Below are positions 8,502 through 17,085 of a stretch of 64,000 nucleotides of DNA, piece after piece (the stretch's first letter is position 1; every line of letters begins with the position of its first letter). The stretch lies in contig JAUZPI010000011.1 in NCBI GenBank assembly GCA_030706015.1, forward strand, positions 1-64,000. The letters are read 5' to 3'. This DNA is from Bacillota bacterium. GTDB lineage: Bacteria > Bacillota > Clostridia > Clostridiales > Clostridiaceae. The notes under the pieces were generated by a model that was not told the origin of the DNA, ran no database searches, and saw only the letters and a list, made by a program, of their open reading frames with translations. The position numbers and the translations under genes were made by a program.

Positions 8502-9647
8502 ATGATTTATTTAGATAATGCCGCCACAAGTTATCCGAAACCTAATGAAGTATATAATGAAGTACTAAGGTGTATGAAAAACTATGCGGCTAATCCAGGC
8601 CATGGTTCGCACTCTATGTCTATAAGGGCTTCGGAAAAAGTTGCTGAGACAAGGGGAGAAATAGCTCAGCTATTCAATATAAGTAATCCTTTCACAATAA
8701 TTTTCACCTGCAACACTACTGAGGGATTAAATATAGGTATAAAAGGGCTGCTGAGTAAAGGAGATCATGTAATAAGTACTATTACTGAACATAATTCAGT
8801 ATTAAGACCACTAAATTTCATGACTAAAAAAGGAATTGATATGACCCTTCTAGGGGTTGGAAAGAATGGGTTAATAAGCTTAAGAGATTTACGCAAGGAA
8901 ATAAAGAAAAATACAAAATTAATAATTATCAATCATGCTTCCAATGTTACTGGAAGTGTTCAAAATATTAAGGCTATAGGGCAAATTGCCAAGGAATATA
9001 ATGTATTATTTATGGTAGATGCAGCTCAAAGCGCGGGGGTAATACCAATAGATGTGGAAAATTATAATATTGATATACTTGCTTTTCCTGGTCATAAAGG
9101 TTTGCTAGGTCCGCAGGGGACAGGCGGTCTTTATATTAGAGAGGGTTTAAGAGTAGGGTTTTATAGGGATGGTGCTACAGGAAGTAATTCAAATTCTATT
9201 GATCAACCGGATTTTCTACCTGATAAATTTGAAAGTGGGACACTAAATACTCCAGGTATAGCGGGGCTTTGTGAAGGCATTAAATATATTAAAAGAGTTG
9301 GAATTGAAAATATACAAAGACATGAAGCTGAATTGTGTTCTTACCTGCTTTCAGAATTGAGGAAAATAGAACATATAAAAATATATGGTAATATGTTTAT
9401 GAAAAATAGATGTGCAGTAGTTTCATTCAATATTGAAGGCATAGATAGTTCTAATGTAGGATATTTACTTAATAATCGTCAGATTGCAGTGAGGACAGGA
9501 TATCATTGCTCGCCATTAATCCACGGGGTTATGGGTACCTATGGAACTGGAACTGTAAGAGTTAGCCCAGGTTATTTCAATACCTTTAAAGATGTGGAGA
9601 AACTTTTGGATATTATTAAAAAGATAATTTTGGGGAAAATTACTTAG
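8502..9647 (+). CDS. Class V aminotransferase, cysteine desulfurase-like
   Basis: A 381-residue PLP enzyme of the cysteine desulfurase group. The N-terminus (IYLDNAATSYPKP) and the PLP-lysine region (AFPGHKGLLGPQGTGGLY, Lys at about residue 199) are typical. A cysteine in the C-terminal loop (RTGYHCSPLIHGVMGTYG) occupies the place of the catalytic sulfur-accepting Cys. The pattern fits the Firmicute subgroup of stand-alone class V enzymes rather than the iscS/nifS operon form, and no iscU, thiI or mnmA gene is adjacent. It likely releases sulfur from cysteine or selenium from selenocysteine; the physiological acceptor is unknown. No strong ribosome site lies at the normal distance (see the leader hairpin). 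Confidence 0.88.
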   Translation: MIYLDNAATSYPKPNEVYNEVLRCMKNYAANPGHGSHSMSIRASEKVAETRGEIAQLFNISNPFTIIFTCNTTEGLNIGIKGLLSKGDHVISTITEHNSVLRPLNFMTKKGIDMTLLGVGKNGLISLRDLRKEIKKNTKLIIINHASNVTGSVQNIKAIGQIAKEYNVLFMVDAAQSAGVIPIDVENYNIDILAFPGHKGLLGPQGTGGLYIREGLRVGFYRDGATGSNSNSIDQPDFLPDKFESGTLNTPGIAGLCEGIKYIKRVGIENIQRHEAELCSYLLSELRKIEHIKIYGNMFMKNRCAVVSFNIEGIDSSNVGYLLNNRQIAVRTGYHCSPLIHGVMGTYGTGTVRVSPGYFNTFKDVEKLLDIIKKIILGKIT

Positions 9648-9686
9648 TATACGCTAGGGTTACAAATAAATTTAATTCTTCAAATG

Positions 9687-9716
9687 ATGACATAGGTGTG
9701 TATATTAAGGTATAAT
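9687..9716 (+). promoter_or_regulatory. Sigma-A promoter for the U32-mutS2 operon
   Basis: ATGACA (9687-9692), 18-base spacer, TATAAT (9711-9716), 42 bases before the start codon of the U32 gene. Confidence 0.65.
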
Positions 9717-9757
9717 GAACACTAGAATGTTTAGAAAATACTTTGGGAGAGATACGA

Positions 9758-12100
9758 ATGAATAAAATCGAATTACTAGCTCCTGCAGGGAGTTTAGAAA
9801 GTTTATATGCAGCAGTACAAAATGGGGCGGACGCGGTATATCTCGGTGGAAGCAAGTTCTCAGCAAGAGCTTATGCTTCTAATTTTGATTATGAAAAGAT
9901 GATTGAGGCAGTCAATTATTGCCATATATATGGTGTGAAAATATATGTAACAGTAAATACTCTTCTTAAAGATAGCGAAATAAACGAGAGTATGGAGTAT
10001 ATCAAATTTTTATATACAATCGGGGTAGACGCACTAATTGTCCAGGATACAGGTTTGTTTTATTTGATTAAAAAGAACTTTCCTGATTTCGAATTACATG
10101 CGTCTACGCAGATGACCGTTCATAATGGGGAAGGGGCCAAATTACTAAGTAAGCTTGGGTTCAAACGAATAGTGTTGTCAAGAGAATTAAGTTTAAATGA
10201 AATACAGTATATTTCAAAGGAATTAAATATTGAAACAGAGATTTTTGTACATGGCGCATTGTGTGTGTGTTATTCTGGTCAATGCCTTATGAGCAGTGTT
10301 ATAGGGGGAAGAAGTGGTAATCGAGGAAGGTGTGCTCAAACCTGCAGACTTCCCAATACTATAATAAATAAAAAAACAGGTGAAAGTAAAAGTGGATATC
10401 TTTTAAGTACAAAGGATATATGTACATTGCAGGATGTTAAGAATATAATTGAAAGTGGAACCTCATCCTTAAAAATAGAGGGAAGAATGAAGAGGCCAGA
10501 ATATGTAGCTGGTGTGGTAGATATATATAGAAGAGCTATTGATAGCGTGTATGCAAAGGGTGATTTTGACTATCAGAAAGAAGTAAAACAACTTATGCAA
10601 TTGTTTAATAGAGAAGGCTTTTCAAAAGCATATATGTTTGGAAATGTAGGTAAGGATATGATGGCATATACTTTTCCCAAGAATACAGGTATACAAATTG
10701 GGAAAGTAGAAAAAGACTCCACTATAAGGTTAATGGAAGACGTTCAAGTAAAAGATGGAGTTAGAGTGGGAGAGGAAGGATTTTCAGTAAGTAAAATAAT
10801 TAAAGAAGGCAAAGAGGTGTCTCGCGCTGAAAAAGGTGATAGAATTAAAATCCTGCCAGCAAAATACAAAGCTTCAGATATAATCTATAAGACTTTAAAT
10901 GAAGAGTTAATGAATAATTTAGCTGATACTTTTAAAAATCCTTATGGTAAAAAGATTTCTCTAGAACTTCAGGTTAGATTTAAATTAGATGAACCAATAG
11001 CTTTATGGACGAGATATTTAGATAAAGACTTTTATTTTGAAGGGGATAGGGTTCAGGAAGCAATAAATAAACCGTTAGATAAAGAAAAAATCATTCAAAA
11101 TCTTAATAAGACTGGTGATGTACCTTTCCAATTTAGTAATATTAATTTTGAATATTATGATCAGGGATTTATACCCGTCTCTTCCTTAAACCTTGCCCGA
11201 AGAAATCTGCTTGAAATGATTGGTAACTATATTATTAGCAAATCTAAAAGGGAATTTCCAAAGGGATTGAATTTAAATAGAGAAAAGTTAGAAGATAAGG
11301 GTTCTATACCTGATTTAATGGTAAGTGTAAAGAATCTTGAGCAATTGAACGCGGCTATTTCAGCAGGTGCTGAAAATATAATTGTAGACATATTTGCTCG
11401 AAACTCTGATATAAAGATAAATGAAATAGATAATAGTAATCTATATTTAAAGGTTCCTAATATTATAAAAGAAGAATTTGATTTTGTTTGCAGAAAAATT
11501 GATGAGAATATGTCGTATATTAAAGGAATAATAACTGCAAATGCAGGGGTGATATCCAAATATAATGATAGTATAGACATAATTGGTGATTATAAATTAA
11601 ATAATTTTAATAGATATTCCATGGACTTTTACAGTAAATTATTAAAAGGAAGCTGTTTAAGTATTGAATTAAATAGAAAGGAATTAGGAGAGGCATCAAA
11701 AAATTCACCAATTCCAACACAGGTGCTTGTATATGGAAAGATTGAAGTTATGATTAGCGAGTATTGTCCAATAGGCAGCGTAATGGGAGGAAAATCGAGT
11801 AAGAAATCCTGTGGAGAGGAATGCTCAAAAGGGACATTTGTATTGAAAGATCGAGTAAATGAGGAGTTTGTTATAAAGACAGATATTTTCTGCAGAAGTT
11901 ATATATTCAATTCTGTTCCAGTTAATATCATTCCTAATATAGAAGAATTAAGGAGTATAAATATAAACTCTTTTAGAATAGATTTTATTGATGAAAATAA
12001 GGAGCAAGTGGCTAAAATTATTAGGGCATATCTTAGTGGAAAATTTACTGAGAAACTTGACGGTTTTACAAGAGGGCATTATAAAAGAGGGGTTGAATAA
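9758..12100 (+). CDS. U32 family protein with DUF3656, RlhA-like
   Basis: A 780-residue member of peptidase family U32 with the long C-terminal extension (DUF3656) seen in RlhA of E. coli, which hydroxylates a cytidine of 23S rRNA. The N-terminal TIM-barrel-like part begins IELLAPAGSLESLYAAVQNGADAVYLG. Conserved cysteines, likely iron-sulfur ligands, occur in LCVCYSGQCLMSS and GRCAQTCRLP (about residues 170-205). A second set appears later (EYCPIGSVMGG, SCGEECSKG, about 670-695). Members of U32 long called peptidases or collagenases are now linked to RNA hydroxylation, so RNA modification is the better guess. The ATG at 9758 follows GGGAGAGA; a TTG at 9743 would add five residues. Only two bases separate it from mutS2. 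Confidence 0.85.
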   Translation: MNKIELLAPAGSLESLYAAVQNGADAVYLGGSKFSARAYASNFDYEKMIEAVNYCHIYGVKIYVTVNTLLKDSEINESMEYIKFLYTIGVDALIVQDTGLFYLIKKNFPDFELHASTQMTVHNGEGAKLLSKLGFKRIVLSRELSLNEIQYISKELNIETEIFVHGALCVCYSGQCLMSSVIGGRSGNRGRCAQTCRLPNTIINKKTGESKSGYLLSTKDICTLQDVKNIIESGTSSLKIEGRMKRPEYVAGVVDIYRRAIDSVYAKGDFDYQKEVKQLMQLFNREGFSKAYMFGNVGKDMMAYTFPKNTGIQIGKVEKDSTIRLMEDVQVKDGVRVGEEGFSVSKIIKEGKEVSRAEKGDRIKILPAKYKASDIIYKTLNEELMNNLADTFKNPYGKKISLELQVRFKLDEPIALWTRYLDKDFYFEGDRVQEAINKPLDKEKIIQNLNKTGDVPFQFSNINFEYYDQGFIPVSSLNLARRNLLEMIGNYIISKSKREFPKGLNLNREKLEDKGSIPDLMVSVKNLEQLNAAISAGAENIIVDIFARNSDIKINEIDNSNLYLKVPNIIKEEFDFVCRKIDENMSYIKGIITANAGVISKYNDSIDIIGDYKLNNFNRYSMDFYSKLLKGSCLSIELNRKELGEASKNSPIPTQVLVYGKIEVMISEYCPIGSVMGGKSSKKSCGEECSKGTFVLKDRVNEEFVIKTDIFCRSYIFNSVPVNIIPNIEELRSININSFRIDFIDENKEQVAKIIRAYLSGKFTEKLDGFTRGHYKRGVE

Positions 12101-12102
12101 AA

Positions 12103-14463
12103 TTGAATGAAAAAGCACTAAAGGTATTAGAGTATTTTAAAATTAAAGAAAAACTAAAACATTTTACACAAACATCAGCAGCTAAAGAAATTATTGATGA
12201 TTTAGTACCTTATTCCAATATATATGAAGTAAAGGAGCATTTAGAAGAAACTAAAGAAGCTCTTTTATTACTCACTAAGAAGGGAGCGCCTCCCTTTGAA
12301 GGAGCTTATGATGTGAGGGAAGCTATAAGTAGAGCGGGAAAAGGTTCTTCTTTAATGGCAATTCAACTCTTAAGAATTGCTAACATATTAAGTTGTGCTA
12401 GAAGATTTAAGGAATATGTTAGTCATAAAGAAGAGGAATTATCCTATAGAGTAATTGAAGATATATGCATAGGAATAGTTCCTTTAAAGAAACTTGAGGA
12501 TGATATATTTAATGCTATTATTGGAGAGGACGAAATATCTGATAGAGCCAGCGCTACTCTATTTAATATTAGAAAATCATTGAAGGATAAGAATTCGTCT
12601 GTAAAAGATAAAGTTAATTCTTTAGTAAGAGCATATTCAAGCTATTTACAAGAGAATTTATATACTATAAGAGGAGATAGGTACGTTCTTCCGGTTAAGG
12701 CAGAGAATAAGGCGCAGGTTCCTGGATTGGTTCACGATCAAAGTGCATCAGGTGCCACTTTATTTATCGAGCCAATGAGTCTTGTGACTTTAAATAATGA
12801 GATTAAGGAGCTTATGCTGAAGGAAAAAGCTGAAATAGAAAGAATTTTGGCAGAGTTATCTAAAAAAATACATGATAATATAAGTATAGTGAAGAATGAT
12901 GCCGATATTATTTGGGAATTAGATTTTATCTTTGCCAAGGCAAAGTATGCTAGCAGTATAAATGCTATATGTCCAATAGTTAATGATAGTGGAATAATAG
13001 ATATCATAGAAGCAAGACATCCGCTAATAGATCCTAAAGTTGTGGTACCACTTAATATATATTTAGGCAGAGAGTTTACTTCGTTGGTTGTAACAGGACC
13101 AAATACAGGGGGTAAAACTGTAACTCTTAAAACTGTTGGTCTGCTAGAATTAATGGCTATGAGCGGTATTATGATTCCAGCTAGAGAAAATTCCTCAATA
13201 AGCTTTTTTGAGGAGGTCTTTGCCGATATTGGAGATGAACAAAGTATAGAGCAAAGTTTATCGACTTTCTCTTCACACATGACTAATATTGTAGGTATTA
13301 TGGAAAAAGCAGATGTAAAAAGTTTGGCATTATTTGATGAACTTGGAGCAGGAACAGATCCTACAGAAGGTGCGGCACTTGCAGTAGCTATACTAGAAAC
13401 CTTGAGAAGCAGAGGAACTAGAATTGTAGCAACAACACATTATAGTGAACTTAAGGCATATGCTCTAAGAAGAGAAGGTGTAGAAAATGCTTCTGTTGAG
13501 TTTGACGTAGAAACCCTAAGACCAACATACAGGTTGTTAATTGGAATTCCAGGGAAATCAAATGCTTTTGAAATTTCAAAAAGATTAGGACTTCAAGATT
13601 ATATAATTAACCAAGCAAAGGAAGGTATTTCAAAGGATACACTGAAATTTGAAGATTTAATTCAGAGTCTTCAAGAAAGAAGTATCAAGGCAGAAGAGAA
13701 TGCAAGAATAACAGGTGTATTAAGGGCTGAGGCAGAAAAGATAAAGCAGGACTACCAGGATAAATTATACAGCTTGAGAGATACAAGGGAAAAGGCACTG
13801 ATGGAAGGCAGAAGGGAAGCTAAAAAAATTATTAAAGAAGCTAAAGAAGAAGCCGATGAAATATTAAAAAATATAAGAGAACTTGAGAGAATGGGATATT
13901 CCTCTGAAGCTAGACAAAAGTTGGAGGAGCAAAGAAGGAAACTAAAAGAAAATTTAGATAAGGCTGAGGAGAATGCTAATAAAAAAGATGATACAGGAGA
14001 AGAATTAAAAGCTGTTAAAATTGGTGAAGAGGTATTTATACCGTCATTAAACCAAAAAGGTATTGTTCTTTCTAAGCCGGATTCAAAAGGAGAAGTTCAA
14101 ATACAAGCTGGTATTATGAAAATAAGTGTGAAATTAAAAGATTTAAGGGCTGCAAAACAAACTTCCTCCTCTGAAGCTAAAAAGATTAAGAAAAGAGAAG
14201 CTAAGCTAAATTTAAAATCAGTATCATCAAGCGTTAACTTAAGAGGAATGGATTCGGAAGAGGCAGTGTATACAGTGGATAAATATTTAGATGATGCCTA
14301 TGTAGCAGGATTAAGTGAAGTAACTATTATTCATGGTAAAGGAACAGGGGCATTACGAAGTGCTATAACGGACATGTTAAAAAGGCACAAACATGTTAAA
14401 GCTTATAGACTCGGAAATTATGGAGAAGGCGGTACAGGTGTAACAGTAGCTGAACTTAAATAG
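12103..14463 (+). CDS. mutS2: Endonuclease MutS2
   Basis: A 786-residue MutS2 protein, in Firmicutes involved in suppression of homologous recombination or in rescue of collided ribosomes. Order: N-terminal core helices, ATPase with Walker A TGPNTGGKT (about residue 335) and Walker B SLALFDELGAGTD, a Lys/Glu-rich coiled coil at about 515-635, a small beta domain, and a C-terminal Smr nuclease domain (VNLRGMDSEEAV ... IIHGKGTGALR). There is no N-terminal mismatch-recognition domain, as expected for MutS2. The start is TTG at 12103, with AAAAGAGGGG 10 bases upstream. It is in one operon with the U32 gene. Confidence 0.96.
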   Translation: MNEKALKVLEYFKIKEKLKHFTQTSAAKEIIDDLVPYSNIYEVKEHLEETKEALLLLTKKGAPPFEGAYDVREAISRAGKGSSLMAIQLLRIANILSCARRFKEYVSHKEEELSYRVIEDICIGIVPLKKLEDDIFNAIIGEDEISDRASATLFNIRKSLKDKNSSVKDKVNSLVRAYSSYLQENLYTIRGDRYVLPVKAENKAQVPGLVHDQSASGATLFIEPMSLVTLNNEIKELMLKEKAEIERILAELSKKIHDNISIVKNDADIIWELDFIFAKAKYASSINAICPIVNDSGIIDIIEARHPLIDPKVVVPLNIYLGREFTSLVVTGPNTGGKTVTLKTVGLLELMAMSGIMIPARENSSISFFEEVFADIGDEQSIEQSLSTFSSHMTNIVGIMEKADVKSLALFDELGAGTDPTEGAALAVAILETLRSRGTRIVATTHYSELKAYALRREGVENASVEFDVETLRPTYRLLIGIPGKSNAFEISKRLGLQDYIINQAKEGISKDTLKFEDLIQSLQERSIKAEENARITGVLRAEAEKIKQDYQDKLYSLRDTREKALMEGRREAKKIIKEAKEEADEILKNIRELERMGYSSEARQKLEEQRRKLKENLDKAEENANKKDDTGEELKAVKIGEEVFIPSLNQKGIVLSKPDSKGEVQIQAGIMKISVKLKDLRAAKQTSSSEAKKIKKREAKLNLKSVSSSVNLRGMDSEEAVYTVDKYLDDAYVAGLSEVTIIHGKGTGALRSAITDMLKRHKHVKAYRLGNYGEGGTGVTVAELK

Positions 14464-14490
14464 GAGTTGATTGAAATCAGCTCCTTTTTT
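14463..14490 (+). terminator. Intrinsic terminator after mutS2
   Basis: GGAGTTGA (14463-14470) pairs with TCAGCTCC (14477-14484), followed by six T residues. Confidence 0.9.
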
Positions 14491-14501
14491 CATTAGAAAA
14501 T

Positions 14502-14537
14502 AAAAAGAGCTGATTAGATTACTAATAGCTCTTTTTT
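14502..14537. terminator. Terminator for speA, symmetric
   Basis: AAAAAGAGCT (14502-14511) pairs with AGCTCTTTTT (14527-14536), with an inner ATTAG/CTAAT. It is T-rich on both exits and lies directly after the minus-strand speA stop codon. Confidence 0.85.
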
Positions 14538-14545
14538 AGTTAAGT

Positions 14546-16036
14546 TTATTCTACATTTATGAAAACTGCATCTTCTTGTTTAACTACTTTAATAAATTCA
14601 ACCTCAGGATCTTCTGTCCCTTGTACATATAAACCAGTATCCTTTAGTTTTTGTACATAGTCAACAATTTCTTGAGTTATCTTTTCTCCTGGGCAAAGTA
14701 CAGGTATTCCAGGTGGATATGCCATTAGAAACTCTCCGCTGATCATTCCAACGCTCTCTATAAGCGGTACAGGTGTATTGATACTATTGAAGGCTTCTCT
14801 TGGTATTTGTATTTGTTCTGGTATTTCAGGTATATCAATAAAATCAGATTTTTTATTTCCTTTGCCGTAGTATTTGTCGCTGATTTCTCTCAAAGCATTT
14901 ATAAGAGCATCAATATTTTCTTTTGTATCACCAAAAGAACCAACAGCAAGTACATTATATAAATCAGATAATTCAACCTGAATATGATATTCATTTGAAA
15001 GAATCATATCTAAATCATATCCGGTTATTCCTAAATCTCTGCAAGTTACAGTTATTTTGGTAGGATCAAATGCATAAGCACCAGGCTTATTTAATATCTC
15101 CTTACCGAAACAATATAGACCAGGTATATTATTGATTTCTTTTCTTGCATAATTAGCAAGTTCTATAGTTTTGTTTAGCAAATCATTTCCATGAAGAGCA
15201 ATTTGTCTTCTAGCGCAATCTAAAGATGCCATTAATATATAAGAAGGTGATGTTGTTTGCATCATATTTAAAACTTGCTGAACTCTATTAACATCAACTC
15301 TATCAGAATTTACATGTAATAGAGAGCATTGAGTTAATGCACCAATTATTTTATGAGTACTTTGAGCACACATATCCGCACCAGCTTGTATAGCTGATAG
15401 AGGTAATTTATCAGTAAAGCTTAGATGTGGGCCGTGAGCCTCATCTACAATTAAAGGAATATTGTAACTGTGAACAATATCTGCAATTTTCCTAATGTCC
15501 GTAGCTACACCATAATAAGTAGGATTAATTATTAGTACAGCTTTAGCATCGGGATTTTCCTCTAAGGTTTTCTTTACAGTCTCAGGAGTAACTCCATGAG
15601 CAATTCCAACATTTTTATCAAATTGGGGCTGCATATATACAGGAACAGCTCCGCTTAATATTATACCTCCAGTTACGGATTTGTGAACATTTCTAGGAAT
15701 TATGATTTTATCGCCAGAGTTTACTACAGATAAAATCATCGCCTGTATGGCTCCAGAAGTTCCATGTATTGAAAAGAAGGCTGCTTTTGATCCATAAGCA
15801 TCGGCAGCTAATTCTTGAGCTTTTTTTATGGGTCCTGTTGGATGATGCAAACTATCTACTAATTTAAATACCGTTACATCAATCTTAAAAGGATTTTCAC
15901 CGATAAAATTTTTAAATTCAGTGTCCATCCCAATACCATTTTTATGGCCAGGAACATGAAAAGGGATAGTATTTCTATTAACATATTCCCTTAAAGCGTC
16001 AAATAAAGGAGTCTCATTTTGATTTAATCTAAACAC
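14546..16036 (-). CDS. speA: Orn/Lys/Arg decarboxylase, SpeA type
   Basis: A 496-residue PLP-dependent decarboxylase of the short Firmicute SpeA group, normally arginine decarboxylase giving agmatine for polyamine synthesis. Signatures: FHVPGHKNGIGMD near the N-terminus, IIIPRNVHKSVTGGIILSG, the aspartate that contacts PLP (LIVDEAHGPHL), and the PLP lysine in QSTHKIIGALTQCS. Length matches Bacillus SpeA (about 490 aa). The start is GTG at 16036 with GAAGGTG upstream on the minus strand. speE lies 40 kb away rather than adjacent, and no speB is in the window, so polyamine genes are dispersed here. Lysine specificity cannot be excluded from sequence alone. Confidence 0.88.
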   Translation of the reverse strand: MFRLNQNETPLFDALREYVNRNTIPFHVPGHKNGIGMDTEFKNFIGENPFKIDVTVFKLVDSLHHPTGPIKKAQELAADAYGSKAAFFSIHGTSGAIQAMILSVVNSGDKIIIPRNVHKSVTGGIILSGAVPVYMQPQFDKNVGIAHGVTPETVKKTLEENPDAKAVLIINPTYYGVATDIRKIADIVHSYNIPLIVDEAHGPHLSFTDKLPLSAIQAGADMCAQSTHKIIGALTQCSLLHVNSDRVDVNRVQQVLNMMQTTSPSYILMASLDCARRQIALHGNDLLNKTIELANYARKEINNIPGLYCFGKEILNKPGAYAFDPTKITVTCRDLGITGYDLDMILSNEYHIQVELSDLYNVLAVGSFGDTKENIDALINALREISDKYYGKGNKKSDFIDIPEIPEQIQIPREAFNSINTPVPLIESVGMISGEFLMAYPPGIPVLCPGEKITQEIVDYVQKLKDTGLYVQGTEDPEVEFIKVVKQEDAVFINVE

Positions 16037-16252
16037 TGTTTCTTAACACCTTCTTTCACATAGTAACCCTAGATAAAGTATTGAAAATTCAATGCTCGCA
16101 AGGGATTTATTCAAAACAATATCATTATAATTTAAACATTATCCAATTGCAACATATATTAAAAATATTTGAAAAGTTTTTTCTATATATAATATGCATG
16201 AATAATTGGAAAATATTTTGTAAATAATAAGAAAATGCAGGGAGGGATGAAA

Positions 16253-16873
16253 ATGAATAATTTAAATGCAGTTAAAAGAGATAAAAAAATGGTGCACTCA
16301 GCAAAAAAAGAAAGAAAAAAAAGTATGGTTCCAGGTATTCTATATGGTAAGCAAATGCAAAACATAATGTTTGAGATTGGAGCGTTAGAACTAACTAATG
16401 AGATTTTAAGGAATGGTGAACATGGCATTTTAAATATAAATTTAGATGGTCAGCAACATAGGACACTGGTTAAAGAAGTTCAAAGAGAGCCAATTAACAG
16501 AAATGTTTTACATATAGATTTGATGGAATTGAGAGAAAATGATAAGTTAGTGGCGGAAGTACCAATTCATCTTACTGGAGAAGAGAGTGTTAGAGCTAAA
16601 GGTGGGATACTCCAAAAAGAAAAAAGCAGCGTGAAGGTTTTATGTACACCAGATAAATTACCTAAGTCAGTAAATATAGACTTGGCTAATATGAATATAG
16701 GATCGGCATTTAAAGTTTCTGATGTAGAATTAGGAAGTGAAATATCAATAATGGATGACCCTAAGGGAGTAATATTGAGTGTGACTAATGCTGGTAGAGG
16801 ATACGTTACCGGAGATAATGAAGGCGAAATTGAAAGCCCACAAGATGGTAACAACATAGTTAAAACACCTTAG
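16253..16873 (+). CDS. rplY: 50S ribosomal protein bL25 / general stress protein Ctc
   Basis: A 206-residue Ctc-type bL25 with an N-terminal 5S rRNA-binding domain (KRDKKMVHSAKKERKKSMVPGILYG, VKEVQREPINRNVLHIDLM) and a C-terminal beta domain (VPIHLTGEESVRAKGG, DVELGSEISIMDDP). This is the long two-domain form. The start at 16253 is chosen because GGAGGG (16241-16246) is 6 bases upstream; ATGs at 16235 and 16247 are on or before that site. It is transcribed alone, between divergent speA and its own terminator. Confidence 0.92.
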   Translation: MNNLNAVKRDKKMVHSAKKERKKSMVPGILYGKQMQNIMFEIGALELTNEILRNGEHGILNINLDGQQHRTLVKEVQREPINRNVLHIDLMELRENDKLVAEVPIHLTGEESVRAKGGILQKEKSSVKVLCTPDKLPKSVNIDLANMNIGSAFKVSDVELGSEISIMDDPKGVILSVTNAGRGYVTGDNEGEIESPQDGNNIVKTP

Positions 16874-16885
16874 AATAAAAAAGAT

Positions 16886-16920
16886 ATGCCAGAATGAAAT
16901 GTTTTCATCTGGCATTTTTG
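16886..16920 (+). terminator. Intrinsic terminator after bL25 gene
   Basis: ATGCCAGA (16886-16893) pairs with TCTGGCAT (16908-16915), with the inner TGAAA/TTTCA also paired, followed by TTTTT. Confidence 0.88.
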
Positions 16921-16985
16921 CAATGGTAAAATATTCTATTACATAATTACAAAAATGTCAATGCAAATATACAAATTTTAAAAAA

Positions 16986-17022
16986 GTGACTAAAAAATAT
17001 GTAAAAAGTATCTAAAAAATAT
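16986..17022 (+). repeat. Two 15-base direct repeats before the pgcA promoter
   Basis: GTGACTAAAAAATAT (16986-17000) and GTATCTAAAAAATAT (17008-17022) match at 13 of 15 bases with a 22-base period, about two helical turns. The second copy touches the -35 element. This could be a tandem regulator site or a bent A-tract. Confidence 0.5.
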
Positions 17023-17049
17023 TCACCTTTTATTTTTTTGTAGTATAAT
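17022..17049 (+). promoter_or_regulatory. Sigma-A promoter for pgcA
   Basis: TTCACC (17022-17027), 16-base spacer, TATAAT (17044-17049), 36 bases before the start codon. Confidence 0.65.
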
Positions 17050-17085
17050 AAAGTCATTCACGTTAGGTTAAAGAGGAGGAAGATT

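Noticed and set aside
12738..13280. Long minus-strand open frame opposite mutS2, and similar frames opposite other genes.
   Set aside because: These have no ribosome sites or recognisable domains and lie within well-supported genes; they are by-products of codon bias.
16080..16093. ATTGAA-AA-TTCAAT palindrome between speA and the bL25 gene.
   Set aside because: Six-base AT-rich arms are expected by chance in this DNA and no supporting element is nearby.
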